From assembly GCF_000014225.1 (NCBI RefSeq), contig NC_008228.1:4960001-5024000 (forward strand): a DNA stretch of 64,000 nt, in the 5' to 3' direction. The notes under the pieces were generated by a model, which was not told where the DNA came from, searched no databases, and was given only the letters and a program-made list of their open reading frames with translations. Shown here in pieces: positions 8,877-17,411 of this stretch. Source of the DNA: Paraglaciecola sp. T6c. GTDB lineage: Bacteria > Pseudomonadota > Gammaproteobacteria > Enterobacterales > Alteromonadaceae. Position numbers and translations under genes: made by a program. The first letter of the stretch is position 1, and the number at the start of each line of letters is the position of its first letter.

Positions 8877-8887
8877 AAGACACCCAT
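8877..8887. repeat. left copy of inverted repeat flanking the RAYT gene
   Basis: AAGACACCCAT here is the exact reverse complement of ATGGGTGTCTT at 10223-10233, on the other side of the RAYT gene. The match is 11 bp. Confidence 0.5.
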
Positions 8888-8958
8888 AATAAAAATGGTA
8901 AATTTTCAGGGCTTAACTAGACTTGGTTGGTGTCTCATTTTTGTCAGGTAGATGGATT

Positions 8959-9942
8959 ATGCCTCAACCTCGAAAAAGCCAAATCAGTTTAATTGATACC
9001 CCTTATTATCATTGCGTTTCGCGCTGCGTACGGCAGTCGTTCTTGTGTGGAATAGATAAATACTCTGGCCAGAGTTACGAACATCGCCGAGGCTGGGTTG
9101 AAGAGCGTTTGTTGTTTTTATCTACGGTATATTCCATCGATATTTGTGCCTATGCGGTCATGGATAATCACACGCATGTGGTGCTATGTGTGGATAAAAC
9201 AATGGCTGATAATTGGGATAGCTATGAAGTGTTGAGGCGTTATCATAAGCTGCACAGAGGCACTTTGCTGACTCAGAAATTCATGAACGGCGATACACTG
9301 AGCCAAGGAGAGCTAATCACCTTTGATGAAACCGTTGAAACCTATCGACAACGTTTATACGACATGAGCTGGTTTATGCGTGACTTAAATGAGTATGTTG
9401 CTCGTGAAGCCAATAAAGAGGATGGCTGCACTGGCCGTTTCTGGGCGGGGCGATTTAAATCTCAGGCCTTATTAGATGAAAGTGCGGTGCTAGCATGCAT
9501 GGCCTATGTAGATTTAAACCCCATTCGTGCAAAAATGGCAAAAACACCCGAAACGTCAAAGCACACCAGTATCGAAAAACGTGCGCAGGCGATTAAAAAT
9601 AAACGAGAGCAACCGAGTGCTTTAATGCCGTTTGTAGGTAATCCTCGTGAAAAAATGCCTCGAGGTATGGCTTACTCACTCAAAGACTATTGTGAATTGG
9701 TAGACACGACAGGCCGATGCATTCGTGATGATAAGGCCGGTCATATTGATAATACTCACAGTCCTATTCTTCAAAGATTGGGATTAGACGCTGCTCAGTG
9801 GTTAACATTAACAACTGAGTTCGAAAAACACTTCTGCTACGCAGCTGGCGCGGAGCAAATGATGAATGCTTTTAAGCGCCACACCCATCATCAACGGCTG
9901 CGGGGAATGACTAAAGCGAGAGAGTTGTTGAAGCGCGCATGA
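8959..9942 (+). CDS. REP-associated tyrosine (RAYT) / IS200-like Y1 transposase
   Basis: A 327-residue protein from the ATG at 8959; an upstream ATG at 8923 adds 12 unlikely residues before the conserved MPQPRKSQISLIDTPYYHCVSRC start. The HUH motif is DNHTHVVL with His 71 and His 73, and the probable catalytic Tyr lies in AYVDLNPIRA (about residue 183). By family the enzyme cuts and joins single-stranded DNA at short palindromic repeats. It is about twice the size of E. coli RAYT, with a C-terminal extension of unknown role. The ORF is intact. It is flanked by a matching inverted 11-mer and a downstream direct repeat, consistent with a RAYT and its repeats. Confidence 0.88.
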   Translation: MPQPRKSQISLIDTPYYHCVSRCVRQSFLCGIDKYSGQSYEHRRGWVEERLLFLSTVYSIDICAYAVMDNHTHVVLCVDKTMADNWDSYEVLRRYHKLHRGTLLTQKFMNGDTLSQGELITFDETVETYRQRLYDMSWFMRDLNEYVAREANKEDGCTGRFWAGRFKSQALLDESAVLACMAYVDLNPIRAKMAKTPETSKHTSIEKRAQAIKNKREQPSALMPFVGNPREKMPRGMAYSLKDYCELVDTTGRCIRDDKAGHIDNTHSPILQRLGLDAAQWLTLTTEFEKHFCYAAGAEQMMNAFKRHTHHQRLRGMTKARELLKRA

Positions 9943-9984
9943 ACCTGATTTGACCAAATTCTCACGATACGCAACATCTCGTGC

Positions 9985-10004
9985 CTTTTACATGTCCGTA
10001 AAAG
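9985..10004. repeat. hairpin downstream of the RAYT gene
   Basis: CTTTTAC-ATGTCC-GTAAAAG has a perfect 7-bp stem and is followed by ACTGTTTTTTT. It may terminate the RAYT transcript or be a REP-like substrate; the ATGTCC loop resembles the ATGTCC in the repeat at 10139. Confidence 0.4.
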
Positions 10005-10138
10005 ACTGTTTTTTTCCTTCTCTATCTTCGCAGTCAAATCTCCCAATAAAGTCCCCAGCCATCCAGGCTAAAAGAGGGGGTGTTTAGCTGTAAGTTAATA
10101 CTTGCTAGCCAAAAAAACAAAAATGATTTTTGCAGGAA

Positions 10139-10243
10139 TTTAACATGGATGTCCTTGTAAAACTGGCCATTCACGTCCTCAAGTAACCCCATGCTTCGCC
10201 GCCACAAGTGCCGCTGTTTAACATGGGTGTCTTTATAAAAACT
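10139..10243. repeat. imperfect direct repeat pair (RAYT-associated?)
   Basis: Two copies of a roughly 25-base unit, TTTAACATGGRTGTCYTTRTA followed by AAAACT-like ends, lie at 10139-10164 and 10217-10243. They are about 78 bases apart and differ at a few positions. The second contains the 11-mer that matches, inverted, the sequence at 8877-8887. The remainder of the RAYT-BON gap holds no ORF I can support. Confidence 0.5.
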
Positions 10244-10321
10244 CTAAGCCGCTCAGTTTTTGATTCAAATATTAGGAAAGCTAATTAATATTTGTAGACC
10301 ATCATAAACTCTAGACAAAAA

Positions 10322-10343
10322 AACACCCGCCGAAGCGGGTGTT
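10322..10343 (-). terminator. rho-independent terminator of the BON gene
   Basis: A 9-bp perfect stem (AACACCCGC/GCGGGTGTT) with a 4-base loop, followed on the minus strand by a long T-run. It lies 25 bases past the BON gene stop. Confidence 0.85.
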
Positions 10344-10367
10344 CTATTTAGCTTTGTAGCACTATTG

Positions 10368-10934
10368 CTATGCGTTGCCGCCTTGCTCTGTGGTTTTCAG
10401 CATATCAACAACGGTTTTTACGTCGTTGGTATTCTCAGCAATCTTGATCGCCAACTGGCGCTCTGCGTCTGTATCAACCGTGCCAGAAAGGGTCACTTCA
10501 CCCATTTTTGATTCGACTTCAATTTCCAAGCCGCTCACTTCTGATTCAAACATTAAACGGGTTTTTACTACCGTTTCAATTTTCGCATCGTTAAGAGTCT
10601 GCATGACTTCGCCGTCTTGCTCTTCATCTAACTCTTGAATAACCGTCAACTGATTATCGACATCGGTTACACCATCAAGTGACATAACGAGCTCTGATGC
10701 TAGCGCTTTGTCGACTTCGCGGTCAACTTTACCTGTTAGGGTGACTTTGCCGTTTTTAACATCTGTGTTGATGTCAAACGAGTCAAGGTTGCCATTAAGC
10801 ATTAATGTGGTTTCGGCTTTACCGTCAATCCAAGCGTCGCCTGCTGTATCTTTCCAAGTATTCTCTGCATTCGCAGCTAGAGAGGCTGTACCAAGTGTGG
10901 CGGCTACTAATACTGAAATGATTGAATTTTTCAT
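10368..10934 (-). CDS. periplasmic BON-domain protein (OsmY-like)
   Basis: A 188-residue secreted protein. The start at 10934 is chosen because GGAG sits just upstream and the protein then opens with a signal peptide, KNSIISVLVAATLGTASLAANAE; a start at 10973 adds 13 residues. Two BON domains follow. Each has the typical DVKNGKVTLTGKVDREVDK or SKMGEVTLSGTVDTDAERQ strand-Gly pattern. OsmY is a periplasmic, osmotically and stationary-phase induced protein that binds membranes. The location beside other envelope-stress genes fits that role. The gene has its own strong terminator. Confidence 0.88.
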   Translation of the reverse strand: MKNSIISVLVAATLGTASLAANAENTWKDTAGDAWIDGKAETTLMLNGNLDSFDINTDVKNGKVTLTGKVDREVDKALASELVMSLDGVTDVDNQLTVIQELDEEQDGEVMQTLNDAKIETVVKTRLMFESEVSGLEIEVESKMGEVTLSGTVDTDAERQLAIKIAENTNDVKTVVDMLKTTEQGGNA

Positions 10935-11323
10935 AAATATCTCCTTTTTAAGATTCGAAGTAATTAATGCCAATTCAATGCCAACCAGTTAGTCCATTGA
11001 TTTTAAATGACTTTATTCCATCTTAGTCACACTTTCACATCATCACTTGTGAAATTTATTACCAGGGACTTGTAAATAATTCTTTAATAATACTGAGACT
11101 TTCTGACCAATTTTACTTGATGATTGGAGGTTGGAGGTTGAAGGTGAAAGTGAAGATTGAGTAAGCGTTAAAACGTAAAATGGCCCTACTGCACACATGA
11201 AAACGCCTCTAACTCAAAAGAGGCAGAGGCGTTTTTTATTTTTCGCTGAACGATTAATGATTTACAGGGGCTGGTACAAATCAACCTCAGGTTAAGACTT
11301 TCGTGAGCACGTAATAGGTATCT
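10935..11323. other. intergenic region between the BON and aldo/keto reductase genes
   Basis: No ORF is supportable. The region holds the BON gene leader, a purine-rich stretch of GGTTGGAGGTTGAAGG type near 11125-11160, and the hairpin terminator at 11200-11237. Confidence 0.5.
11200..11237. terminator. bidirectional intrinsic terminator
   Basis: The arms AAAACGCCTCT and AGAGGCGTTTT form an 11-bp stem around a 14-base loop, with a T-run on the plus strand and a shorter one on the minus strand. It lies about 90 bases past the aldo/keto reductase stop, so it probably ends that transcript. Confidence 0.7.
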
Positions 11324-12145
11324 TTACCAGTCTGGTGCGAAATCAGGGTCAACAATACGTTCTTGAGGTTCAATGCCATCGATTTTTTCGATTTCTTCGG
11401 CAGTTAACATCATTTGCTTAGCCGTGAGATTGTCACGCATGTGGTTCACATTGGTGGATGAAGGGATCGCCACGATTTTCTTATGACTTAACCACGCTAA
11501 TGCGACCGCGGATGGTGTTGTATCGTGGGCACTGGCGATGTCATTCAGTATGTCATTTTCCATCACTTTACCCACACCTAAGGGCATGTATGCGGTTACT
11601 TGAATGTTGTTGCGTTGGCAGTATGCCACCAGCTCTTTGTTTTGAAAGTTAGGATGTACCTCGATTTGATTGGTCAGAATATGATCTTTACCTAAAATCG
11701 ACAGGGCTTCATCAAGCTGGCTTTGGGTGAAATTGGACACACCGATATGTCTCGTCAGACCGCGCTCTTTACACGCCTTTAGTTCCTTAAGATATTCTGC
11801 CATCGATACCTTGTTGTCCGGTGACGGCCAGTGAACGAGCAGTAAGTCAACATAATCGGTATTGAGCTGAGTCAGACTATTTTGCACGCTCGTTATAAAT
11901 TTATCGGCACTGAGGTTATCAAACCACACTTTAGTCGTGACGAAGAGCTCACCTCTAGAGATTTTAGAGGCGGAAATAGCATCGCCTACTTCAGCTTCAT
12001 TTTCATAAGCTTGTGCGGTATCAATATGTCGGTAACCCACATCAAGCGCGTTCTCTACCGCCAGTTTGGCATCATCCCCTTTCAGGCGGTATGTGCCGAA
12101 TCCTGGAGTCGGTATTGTTGGCGTAGCGAATGTTGATGAATTCAT
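11324..12145 (-). CDS. aldo/keto reductase (DkgB/2,5-diketo-gluconate reductase type)
   Basis: A 273-residue single-domain NADPH-dependent TIM-barrel reductase. The full catalytic tetrad is visible: D42 and Y47 in HIDTAQAYENE, K72 in VTTKVWF and H105 in LLLVHWPSP. GVSNF and NQIEVHPNFQ are the usual later motifs. Length and motifs match the E. coli DkgA/DkgB class, which reduces small aldehydes such as methylglyoxal and keto-sugars. The true substrate is unknown. It is monocistronic, with a terminator hairpin downstream. Confidence 0.92.
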   Translation of the reverse strand: MNSSTFATPTIPTPGFGTYRLKGDDAKLAVENALDVGYRHIDTAQAYENEAEVGDAISASKISRGELFVTTKVWFDNLSADKFITSVQNSLTQLNTDYVDLLLVHWPSPDNKVSMAEYLKELKACKERGLTRHIGVSNFTQSQLDEALSILGKDHILTNQIEVHPNFQNKELVAYCQRNNIQVTAYMPLGVGKVMENDILNDIASAHDTTPSAVALAWLSHKKIVAIPSSTNVNHMRDNLTAKQMMLTAEEIEKIDGIEPQERIVDPDFAPDW

Positions 12146-12340
12146 AAATCAGTCCTTCTGTTGGAGCGCTGACTTTGAGCAAGACAACGCGGTGAACATG
12201 TGGACTAACCTATTCGAATACCATGCCAAAAAGTAACCAGTTGATATGTATAGAATAAACAAGAAGGGAAGTGAGATAGAGCAGATTAACGTGAAATATT
12301 TTCAACGCTATTTGCAGCCGTTACTGACTGCCTGTCACTA

Positions 12341-12380
12341 CGCTTTGCTGATCGTTGCAACGCTTTACTGATCGTTGCAA
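12341..12380. repeat. 20-bp tandem duplication
   Basis: CGCTTTGCTGATCGTTGCAA is followed immediately by a copy differing at one base (CGCTTTACTG...). It lies just downstream of the DUF2254 gene and 24 bases from a second, unrelated tandem duplication. Confidence 0.9.
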
Positions 12381-12387
12381 GACTCTG

Positions 12388-13743
12388 TTAGCTGCTGTCA
12401 CTGTCTAGGTGGCGCTTTATATCATCTAGGCGGCGCTTTATATCCAACCAGTCATGCTCAGCTAGTTGTGAGCTGCTCTGTATTTGTTCAATCATAGCGG
12501 CCTGTTGGCGAACGAACTGTTTATGCTCGGGGCTACGGCTAAAACGCAAAATACTGCTTAAGCCTTCCAATAAACGAATGGTGACCGCTAGGCTGTCTTT
12601 CGAATATTGGCGGATCTGATTAAACGCCGCTTCACCCAACCCAGTGAAAGCCACGGGCTTGCATTGAAGTCGAGTTATGCCGTGGTCGTCTTCGTAGATA
12701 GTTGGCGGAAAGGGTTTGTCGGTGAGTGTGCACAGCACAGCGCTAAGCTTGTCTACCACGGTTACAGCTGAATACGGGTCGTTAATGCCAGGTGATAAGG
12801 CGCGAACGGCAATCTCAACCAATTGACGGATTGCAAACTCCACGTCCTGTACTGGGGTGCGATGAGAGCCTAAACGCACTAATTCGGTAATCTTGCTAGG
12901 TTGGCAAGAAAGCGTAGCACCATTAAAATAAGCGATGGCGATCACAGAGCCTCGCATTACAAAATCCCCTGGCATGTAATGTACGCTCAGCGCCATATCA
13001 CTGTTTTCACTCAAGGCTCGTAGCTGGTCTATGTCCAAGGTTTGTACATATCCGCTGCTCGTCGATTCAATAGCTTGGCTATTAGGGTAAATCTGGTCGA
13101 ATTCTGGTGCTGAGTCGACACGCTGTTCTGCAGTCGTATCAGCCTCGTCTGGCTCTTCAATTTTCGGGAATAAGCGTTCAATAATGTCGTTAAGTTCGCG
13201 ATAGACGTTATCAATGACGTTATCTGCCTGAATTGCGCTAGCTACGTGATGAATGAAATAAATCAACACCCCTACTCCAACGATTGCGAGTAACACGGAG
13301 GTAAGAATGCTGATGCCAGGCACGAATTCTTGTTGCTCAAAAGACTTGGTGGCCTGAATAATCAGTAAACAATAAATAAACGTAGACAGGAAGAAGCCCA
13401 AAACGCATTGGGTACCCGTGTCCATCATAAAATTACGAATAAGCCGAGGGCCGAACTGTGAAGAAGCTAAGGTCAGCGCCACAACCGTGATGGAAAACGC
13501 AATACTAGTGACCGTTATCATGGCGGTAGCTATGGTGGTTAACAAAGCTCGGGCTGATTCGGGAGTGGTCTGATAAAAATCAGCGAGTATATCTAGCTCA
13601 CTGTCAGCGCCGAAACGATCGAAAGCGAGACCTGCTTGGGATAAGCCAATGGCAATAAGCGCCATAATTGATGGCACAAACCAAAAGCTGGTACGGATGG
13701 TTTCCCATAGCGTGATGATCCGTGTGTTCATATGTACTGACAT
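12388..13743 (-). CDS. DUF2254 integral membrane protein
   Basis: A 451-residue protein. Four membrane helices are visible at about 21-40, 67-92, 112-130 and 143-166. The conserved core TSIAFSITVVALTLASSQFGPRL is typical of DUF2254. A soluble C-terminal half contains the family's PGINDPYSA motif. Function is not established; a membrane or channel-like role in stress has been suggested only by context. Its last codons carry an in-frame 7-residue duplication (DIKRRLD/DIKRHLD), from a 21-bp tandem repeat. Nearby genes are small membrane and stress proteins. Confidence 0.88.
   Translation of the reverse strand: MSVHMNTRIITLWETIRTSFWFVPSIMALIAIGLSQAGLAFDRFGADSELDILADFYQTTPESARALLTTIATAMITVTSIAFSITVVALTLASSQFGPRLIRNFMMDTGTQCVLGFFLSTFIYCLLIIQATKSFEQQEFVPGISILTSVLLAIVGVGVLIYFIHHVASAIQADNVIDNVYRELNDIIERLFPKIEEPDEADTTAEQRVDSAPEFDQIYPNSQAIESTSSGYVQTLDIDQLRALSENSDMALSVHYMPGDFVMRGSVIAIAYFNGATLSCQPSKITELVRLGSHRTPVQDVEFAIRQLVEIAVRALSPGINDPYSAVTVVDKLSAVLCTLTDKPFPPTIYEDDHGITRLQCKPVAFTGLGEAAFNQIRQYSKDSLAVTIRLLEGLSSILRFSRSPEHKQFVRQQAAMIEQIQSSSQLAEHDWLDIKRRLDDIKRHLDSDSS
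12404..12445. repeat. 21-bp in-frame tandem duplication at the 3' end of the DUF2254 gene
   Basis: Two copies of TCTAGGYGGCGCTTTATATCM lie end to end within the coding sequence and encode DIKRRLD and DIKRHLD. They differ at two bases. Confidence 0.85.
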
Positions 13744-13848
13744 CCAGTGTGTACCTATTTTGATAAGAGATTACTTAGTGCGGACCAGAGCCACCGTTAT
13801 AAAACTCATGCGACTGCAGGTGCTCTGGCTACACTCAAACGCCAGCGG

Positions 13849-14028
13849 TTAGTGGTTGTTTGTATTTTTCTTTTTTGCTGCGACCATTGCTGCACCTAAG
13901 GCTACGACCACGAAAAGCCCAAATGCGATAAAAAACGTAGTAAGAAAACCGCCGCTCATGGCACCCGACAAAGCAACGATGGCACCGACCGCAATAATTA
14001 AAAATACGATAGTGATTTGCATCAACAT
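13849..14028 (-). CDS. small two-helix membrane protein
   Basis: A 59-residue protein starting at the ATG at 14028, which is preceded by GGAG. It reads MLMQITIVFLIIAVGAIVAL, then a second hydrophobic helix (FLTTFFIAFGLFVVVALGAAM), and ends in a Lys/Asn tail. A longer ORF upstream to 14175 would add about 49 residues of arginine-rich, non-homologous-looking sequence and run into the terminator of the next gene, so I reject that start. No family is recognised. Neighbouring small stress-type proteins suggest an envelope role. Confidence 0.6.
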   Translation of the reverse strand: MLMQITIVFLIIAVGAIVALSGAMSGGFLTTFFIAFGLFVVVALGAAMVAAKKKNTNNH

Positions 14029-14149
14029 TTTGCACACTCCTAGGCTGATGTAGCCTGTAGTTGAACAACCTCTGTCGCGCCTTCGCCAATTGAGCTTCAC
14101 ATTTAGGTGTAACGTTCGGTGAGGTCGTTGTATTAGTATAAGCATTAAA

Positions 14150-14171
14150 AAAGGGGTGCAAGCACCCCTTT
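14150..14171 (-). terminator. intrinsic terminator of the small lipoprotein gene
   Basis: A 10-bp perfect stem (AAAGGGGTGC/GCACCCCTTT) is followed on the minus strand by a T-rich stretch. It lies 35 bases past the stop of the 64-aa lipoprotein gene. Confidence 0.8.
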
Positions 14172-14205
14172 CCATTAAATCAATTTGTTCGTCTACCTGA
14201 GTAGA

Positions 14206-14400
14206 TTAACAATCGTTGTCTTCAGCGCCTGCGCCTTCTTTTACATCTTCACACGCATCTTCGATTGCGTTGCCTGTGTCAGTCATCATTTCGTCGACTT
14301 TCTCACCTGCATTCTCAGCATTGTTGTCATTACACGCTGTCACCAAAGTAAGTGAACTGAAAACCATGGCTAAAAGAGTAAATTTTTTAAGTAAGTTCAT
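14206..14400 (-). CDS. small acidic lipoprotein (entericidin-like size)
   Basis: A 64-residue lipoprotein. The signal NLLKKFTLLAMVFSSLTLVTAC gives a lipid Cys at residue 23. The mature 41 residues are strongly acidic with a helical look (NAGEKVDEMMTDTGNAIEDACEDVKEGAG) and end in Cys. It resembles small stress-induced lipoproteins whose mature part looks like entericidin or CsbD peptides, but I cannot assign a named family. GGAG lies upstream of the ATG and a strong terminator downstream, so it is probably transcribed on its own. Confidence 0.7.
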   Translation of the reverse strand: MNLLKKFTLLAMVFSSLTLVTACNDNNAENAGEKVDEMMTDTGNAIEDACEDVKEGAGAEDNDC

Positions 14401-14446
14401 AATGAATCTCCGTATCGTTAGTTATAAGTAAATGTGTTTTGTATAT

Positions 14447-14623
14447 CTAGACTTTAGGGCCTTTACCGCGAATAGCGTTTGCTACCAACGATAGTACCAA
14501 TAGCACTAGAAATACAAAGAAAATGATTTTTGCAATTCCTGCAGCCGTTCCAGCTATACCGCCGAAACCCATTACACCAGCTAAGATTGCGATAATTAAA
14601 AACGTTAATGCCCAACCTAACAT
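14447..14623 (-). CDS. DUF1328 (YtjA-like) small membrane protein
   Basis: A 58-residue protein. The ATG at 14623 is chosen since AAGGAG lies upstream and family members begin MxxWAxxFLIIAxxAG; a start at 14644 adds seven residues. Two membrane helices flank the invariant [17 protein letters not shown] core of DUF1328. Function is unknown in the family, though members are often found among stress-response genes, as here. Confidence 0.88.
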   Translation of the reverse strand: MLGWALTFLIIAILAGVMGFGGIAGTAAGIAKIIFFVFLVLLVLSLVANAIRGKGPKV

Positions 14624-14821
14624 AGTAATCTCCTTAGTATTCAATACTGTATTCGAATCTGAATGTCGAATCAGTTAATGCGCTAATCGTGCCACACTAA
14701 TAAAAAACCTTAACCAACTGATTTATAATCACTTTTGAATTAACATTAAAAAAGAAATCATTTGATATGTAACTAAAAGTTGAAATATTTACAATTCGAA
14801 AAGGAACAAGTTTCCGAACTT

Positions 14822-14858
14822 GAACTCGCCTCTGAGGGTTTTATTTGAGGCAGAGTTC
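14822..14858 (-). terminator. hairpin overlapping the stop of the EEP gene
   Basis: GAACTCGCCTC and GAGGCAGAGTTC pair with one bulged base around a 14-base loop that includes the stop codon. T-rich sequence follows on the minus strand after a gap, so termination here is possible but not strong. Confidence 0.4.
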
Positions 14859-15818
14859 GGTCAGCAGCGGAAAGTGATCAGAGCCTATTTCTGGTAAACG
14901 CGACAAATTCACCAGCTCAAAGTCTTCGCTGTGAAAAACATGGTCTAAAGGCCAGCGCGCTAAAACATGCTGCGCATGAAATGTGTTAAAGGCCCCTCGA
15001 CCAATGCGCGGGTCGCACATACCACTTACGCGCAAAAATGCTTGCGTGGTGGGTGACCATGCCACGTCGTTTAGATCTCCGCTGACGATCACTGGTAAAG
15101 CATTTTCGCTATCGGTGTTAGCTATTTCCTTAGCTAGGCCAAGTAACTCTCTGTCTCGTTCAGTGGCTTCTTCATTTTCTGTTGGGCTTGGAGGTGCTGG
15201 ATGCACAAAGTGGCAACGTATTTTCTCGCCGCTTTCTAAAGTCGCAATGCAGTGCACTGAGGGCACGCCTTTTTCTACTCGCTCAGCGGTTTTAATGTCA
15301 CTCAGAGGCAAGCGGCTAAACACATGCATGCCGTAAAGGTTTTCTAGCGGGAAATTCACCCGATAGGGGTAATCATCATGTAGTGGTGACAAAGCATCTT
15401 GCCACCACTGATTAGTTTCAAGCGTGACTAAGATATGTGGCTTTTCTTGATCCACCAGCTTGAGAAGCTTGGGGGCATCATGGTTTGTCATTAATACGTT
15501 TGAATTAATGATCTTAATACTGCGCTTCGGGTCCGCAGAGTCATTCATTGGGACCATGGGTTGCACAATTGGCGTGTAGGGCAAAATCCAATGAATTTGA
15601 TAAGCCAGCGCAACAAAATTCGTCACCAGCATACCAGCCATATATGACAGGTTTTGGTGATAGAAGCCGCCGATCACCAGCAGGTTAATAATCAGCAACA
15701 CCGCTATTTGTAATCTGGGAAATTCCCAGACGCGTACAATCCAGTGATCACTGGGTAAAAGTGGCAGGAACGTTAGCAGTACTAAAAAACTGGTTGAAAT
15801 TATCAAGGTTGTAAACAT
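14841..15818 (-). CDS. membrane-anchored endonuclease/exonuclease/phosphatase (EEP) family protein
   Basis: A 325-residue protein with two or three N-terminal hydrophobic helices (to about residue 90) and a C-terminal EEP domain. Catalytic motifs include TLETNQWW (metal-binding Glu), SGDLNDVAWSPTT (Asp and Asn) and the closing GSDHFPL. By family the domain hydrolyses phosphodiesters in nucleic acids, inositol phosphates or phospholipids; with membrane anchors, a periplasm- or membrane-facing phosphodiesterase is plausible. It lies downstream of the DUF748 gene in the same direction, about 60 bases apart. Confidence 0.85.
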   Translation of the reverse strand: MFTTLIISTSFLVLLTFLPLLPSDHWIVRVWEFPRLQIAVLLIINLLVIGGFYHQNLSYMAGMLVTNFVALAYQIHWILPYTPIVQPMVPMNDSADPKRSIKIINSNVLMTNHDAPKLLKLVDQEKPHILVTLETNQWWQDALSPLHDDYPYRVNFPLENLYGMHVFSRLPLSDIKTAERVEKGVPSVHCIATLESGEKIRCHFVHPAPPSPTENEEATERDRELLGLAKEIANTDSENALPVIVSGDLNDVAWSPTTQAFLRVSGMCDPRIGRGAFNTFHAQHVLARWPLDHVFHSEDFELVNLSRLPEIGSDHFPLLTELCLK

Positions 15819-15879
15819 CTTCGCTCTCGGTTTTAGTCATTGGCTATCAGTAGAACCAGGTTGTTTTTAACCTAGACAT

Positions 15880-17010
15880 TCAGGTTGTAGTGTAAGCAAA
15901 CAGTCGCTTGGGTATATCTTTTTGTGTTGTTGATGCAGGTAGAGACACAACTTTATCAACTTTGATATCAAGTGACTTAATGAATGCATTTTTAATAATA
16001 GCCCCTATTGCAGGCCAAAGCGGGGTTTGAATATCATCTATCTTGCCCTCTAAAGGCACACGAGTGGCAATAAGGTCTTTCTTACCGCCCTCAAACAGCT
16101 CAGCGATACCGCCAGTGGCGGCCTCAAACAACCACTGAAATGGGTTGTCGCCATCTTTAACTACGTCTTCTTGCCAGTCAAACACCGATAAATCATACAC
16201 CCCAGCCTTTACGTAGCCGCTAACATCCCCCTGCTTGGAAGCAAACTCCATTGCAAAATCAATTTGCCCTGCTTCTAAGTCAAAGGGGGAATAAAAGCTG
16301 ATGAGGTGGTCGATGTGTTTAACCGGTAAACGCTGCATTTCCACATCTACATTAAAAGTCGGCTTGGCCGCGTAAGGATCGTAAGAGCCCGAAACCGCTA
16401 ATGGGCAGACCCCAGCAATTTCTGCATCTAGCGCGAGGTGTGTTACCAATGAGCCAGAACGCTGCTTACTGTTCGTTAAGTTGGTAATTTGGCCGTGTAC
16501 ATCCGTGATTTCGGTCAAGGTCTTGCGCTTAGCACTTATGGTTTCAAACATGAGGCGACCGTCAATAATATCAATCCGGTCAATGGAAAAGGGCACAAGG
16601 CGATTTGCTAGTGTTATCCAAGTTTGCTCGTTTTGCACATCTTGATTAATTTTTTCCTCTTGCTGTACATCATCTGCGTAGTAAAACTGGGGTTTTAGAA
16701 AAGTCATTTCAGAGACGATGTTGCCGCGAAGCAGCGCAGACCAAAGCACAGAAATATCGAGTTGCTGAATACTAATTAGCGGCTTTTGTAGGTCACCATC
16801 CACTAGATTGAGTTCGATGTTTTCAACTTGATACGCGCCGCGGTAGAGTGCGATGTCCACGTCACCCACTTGACCGCTCAGCCCTGGAGTGGTCCTGATG
16901 GCATAATTTACTCCTTTTTGTACTGCGTAAGGGGCAACCAGTCTTAGCGCGACCAAGATGACCGCTAAGCTGATTAGGGTTATCGCAGTTTTACGCCGAC
17001 GATGTGCCAT
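15880..17010 (-). CDS. DUF748 / AsmA-like inner-membrane protein
   Basis: A 376-residue protein. A short basic N-terminus (MAHRRRKTA) leads to one membrane helix (ITLISLAVILVALRLVAPYAV), then a large periplasmic part beginning with the DUF748 signature LYRGAYQVENIELNLVDG. DUF748 proteins are AsmA-like and are thought to form beta-groove structures in the envelope; function here is not established. It shares orientation with Pmp3 upstream and EEP downstream. A 10-bp stem hairpin lies 22 bases upstream of its start. Confidence 0.8.
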   Translation of the reverse strand: MAHRRRKTAITLISLAVILVALRLVAPYAVQKGVNYAIRTTPGLSGQVGDVDIALYRGAYQVENIELNLVDGDLQKPLISIQQLDISVLWSALLRGNIVSEMTFLKPQFYYADDVQQEEKINQDVQNEQTWITLANRLVPFSIDRIDIIDGRLMFETISAKRKTLTEITDVHGQITNLTNSKQRSGSLVTHLALDAEIAGVCPLAVSGSYDPYAAKPTFNVDVEMQRLPVKHIDHLISFYSPFDLEAGQIDFAMEFASKQGDVSGYVKAGVYDLSVFDWQEDVVKDGDNPFQWLFEAATGGIAELFEGGKKDLIATRVPLEGKIDDIQTPLWPAIGAIIKNAFIKSLDIKVDKVVSLPASTTQKDIPKRLFAYTTT

Positions 17011-17032
17011 TTTCCGCTCCGAGATACAAAGT

Positions 17033-17057
17033 AATCACCCGCTGGACGCGGGTGATT
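17033..17057. terminator. hairpin between the Pmp3 and DUF748 genes
   Basis: AATCACCCGC-TGGAC-GCGGGTGATT is a perfect 10-bp stem with a 5-base loop and no T-run. It may attenuate or process the Pmp3-DUF748 transcript. Confidence 0.5.
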
Positions 17058-17131
17058 AGGATTAATTGGGGTAGAATTTACACACCTAAGGGGCATTTTT
17101 ACAGCTTGCCTTCTTAGGTTATGTAGATGGT

Positions 17132-17290
17132 TTAACGTCTAGCGATAATCCAAACCGCATGAATGATACCTGGGATGTAGCCCAACAACGTCAACAGTAT
17201 GTTCAACCAGAACGCGCCGCCTAGGCCTACTTGAAGGAACACACCTAGAGGTGGTAGTAAAATAGCAATCAGTATTCTTATTAAATCCAT
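17132..17290 (-). CDS. Pmp3/YqaE family proteolipid membrane protein
   Basis: A 52-residue protein. It reads MDLIRILIAILLPPLGVFL, then VGLGGAFWLNILLTLLGYIPG and HAVWIIARR. This is the UPF0057/Pmp3 pattern: two membrane helices with the PPLGVF and NxLLTLLGYIPGxxHA motifs. Pmp3 proteins in yeast and plants help keep membrane potential under salt stress, and E. coli YqaE is stress-induced. The ATG follows GGAGCG. Its position among NhaA, MscS and proline genes fits an osmotic role. Confidence 0.93.
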   Translation of the reverse strand: MDLIRILIAILLPPLGVFLQVGLGGAFWLNILLTLLGYIPGIIHAVWIIARR

Positions 17291-17411
17291 AATAACGCTC
17301 CTGTTTCATCAATATGCTTGTGGTTAAAAGTAAATAACGTGTACTTAATGATTAAGTAGGCAATTAGCGTTCCTACTTTCTAAAAGTAGCAAATATAAAT
17401 TGTGTATAGCG

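Noticed and set aside
13835-14161. 108-aa minus-strand frame overlapping the small membrane protein
   Set aside because: It is an alternate frame of the same region; the hydrophobic two-helix frame with GGAG before its ATG is the real one.
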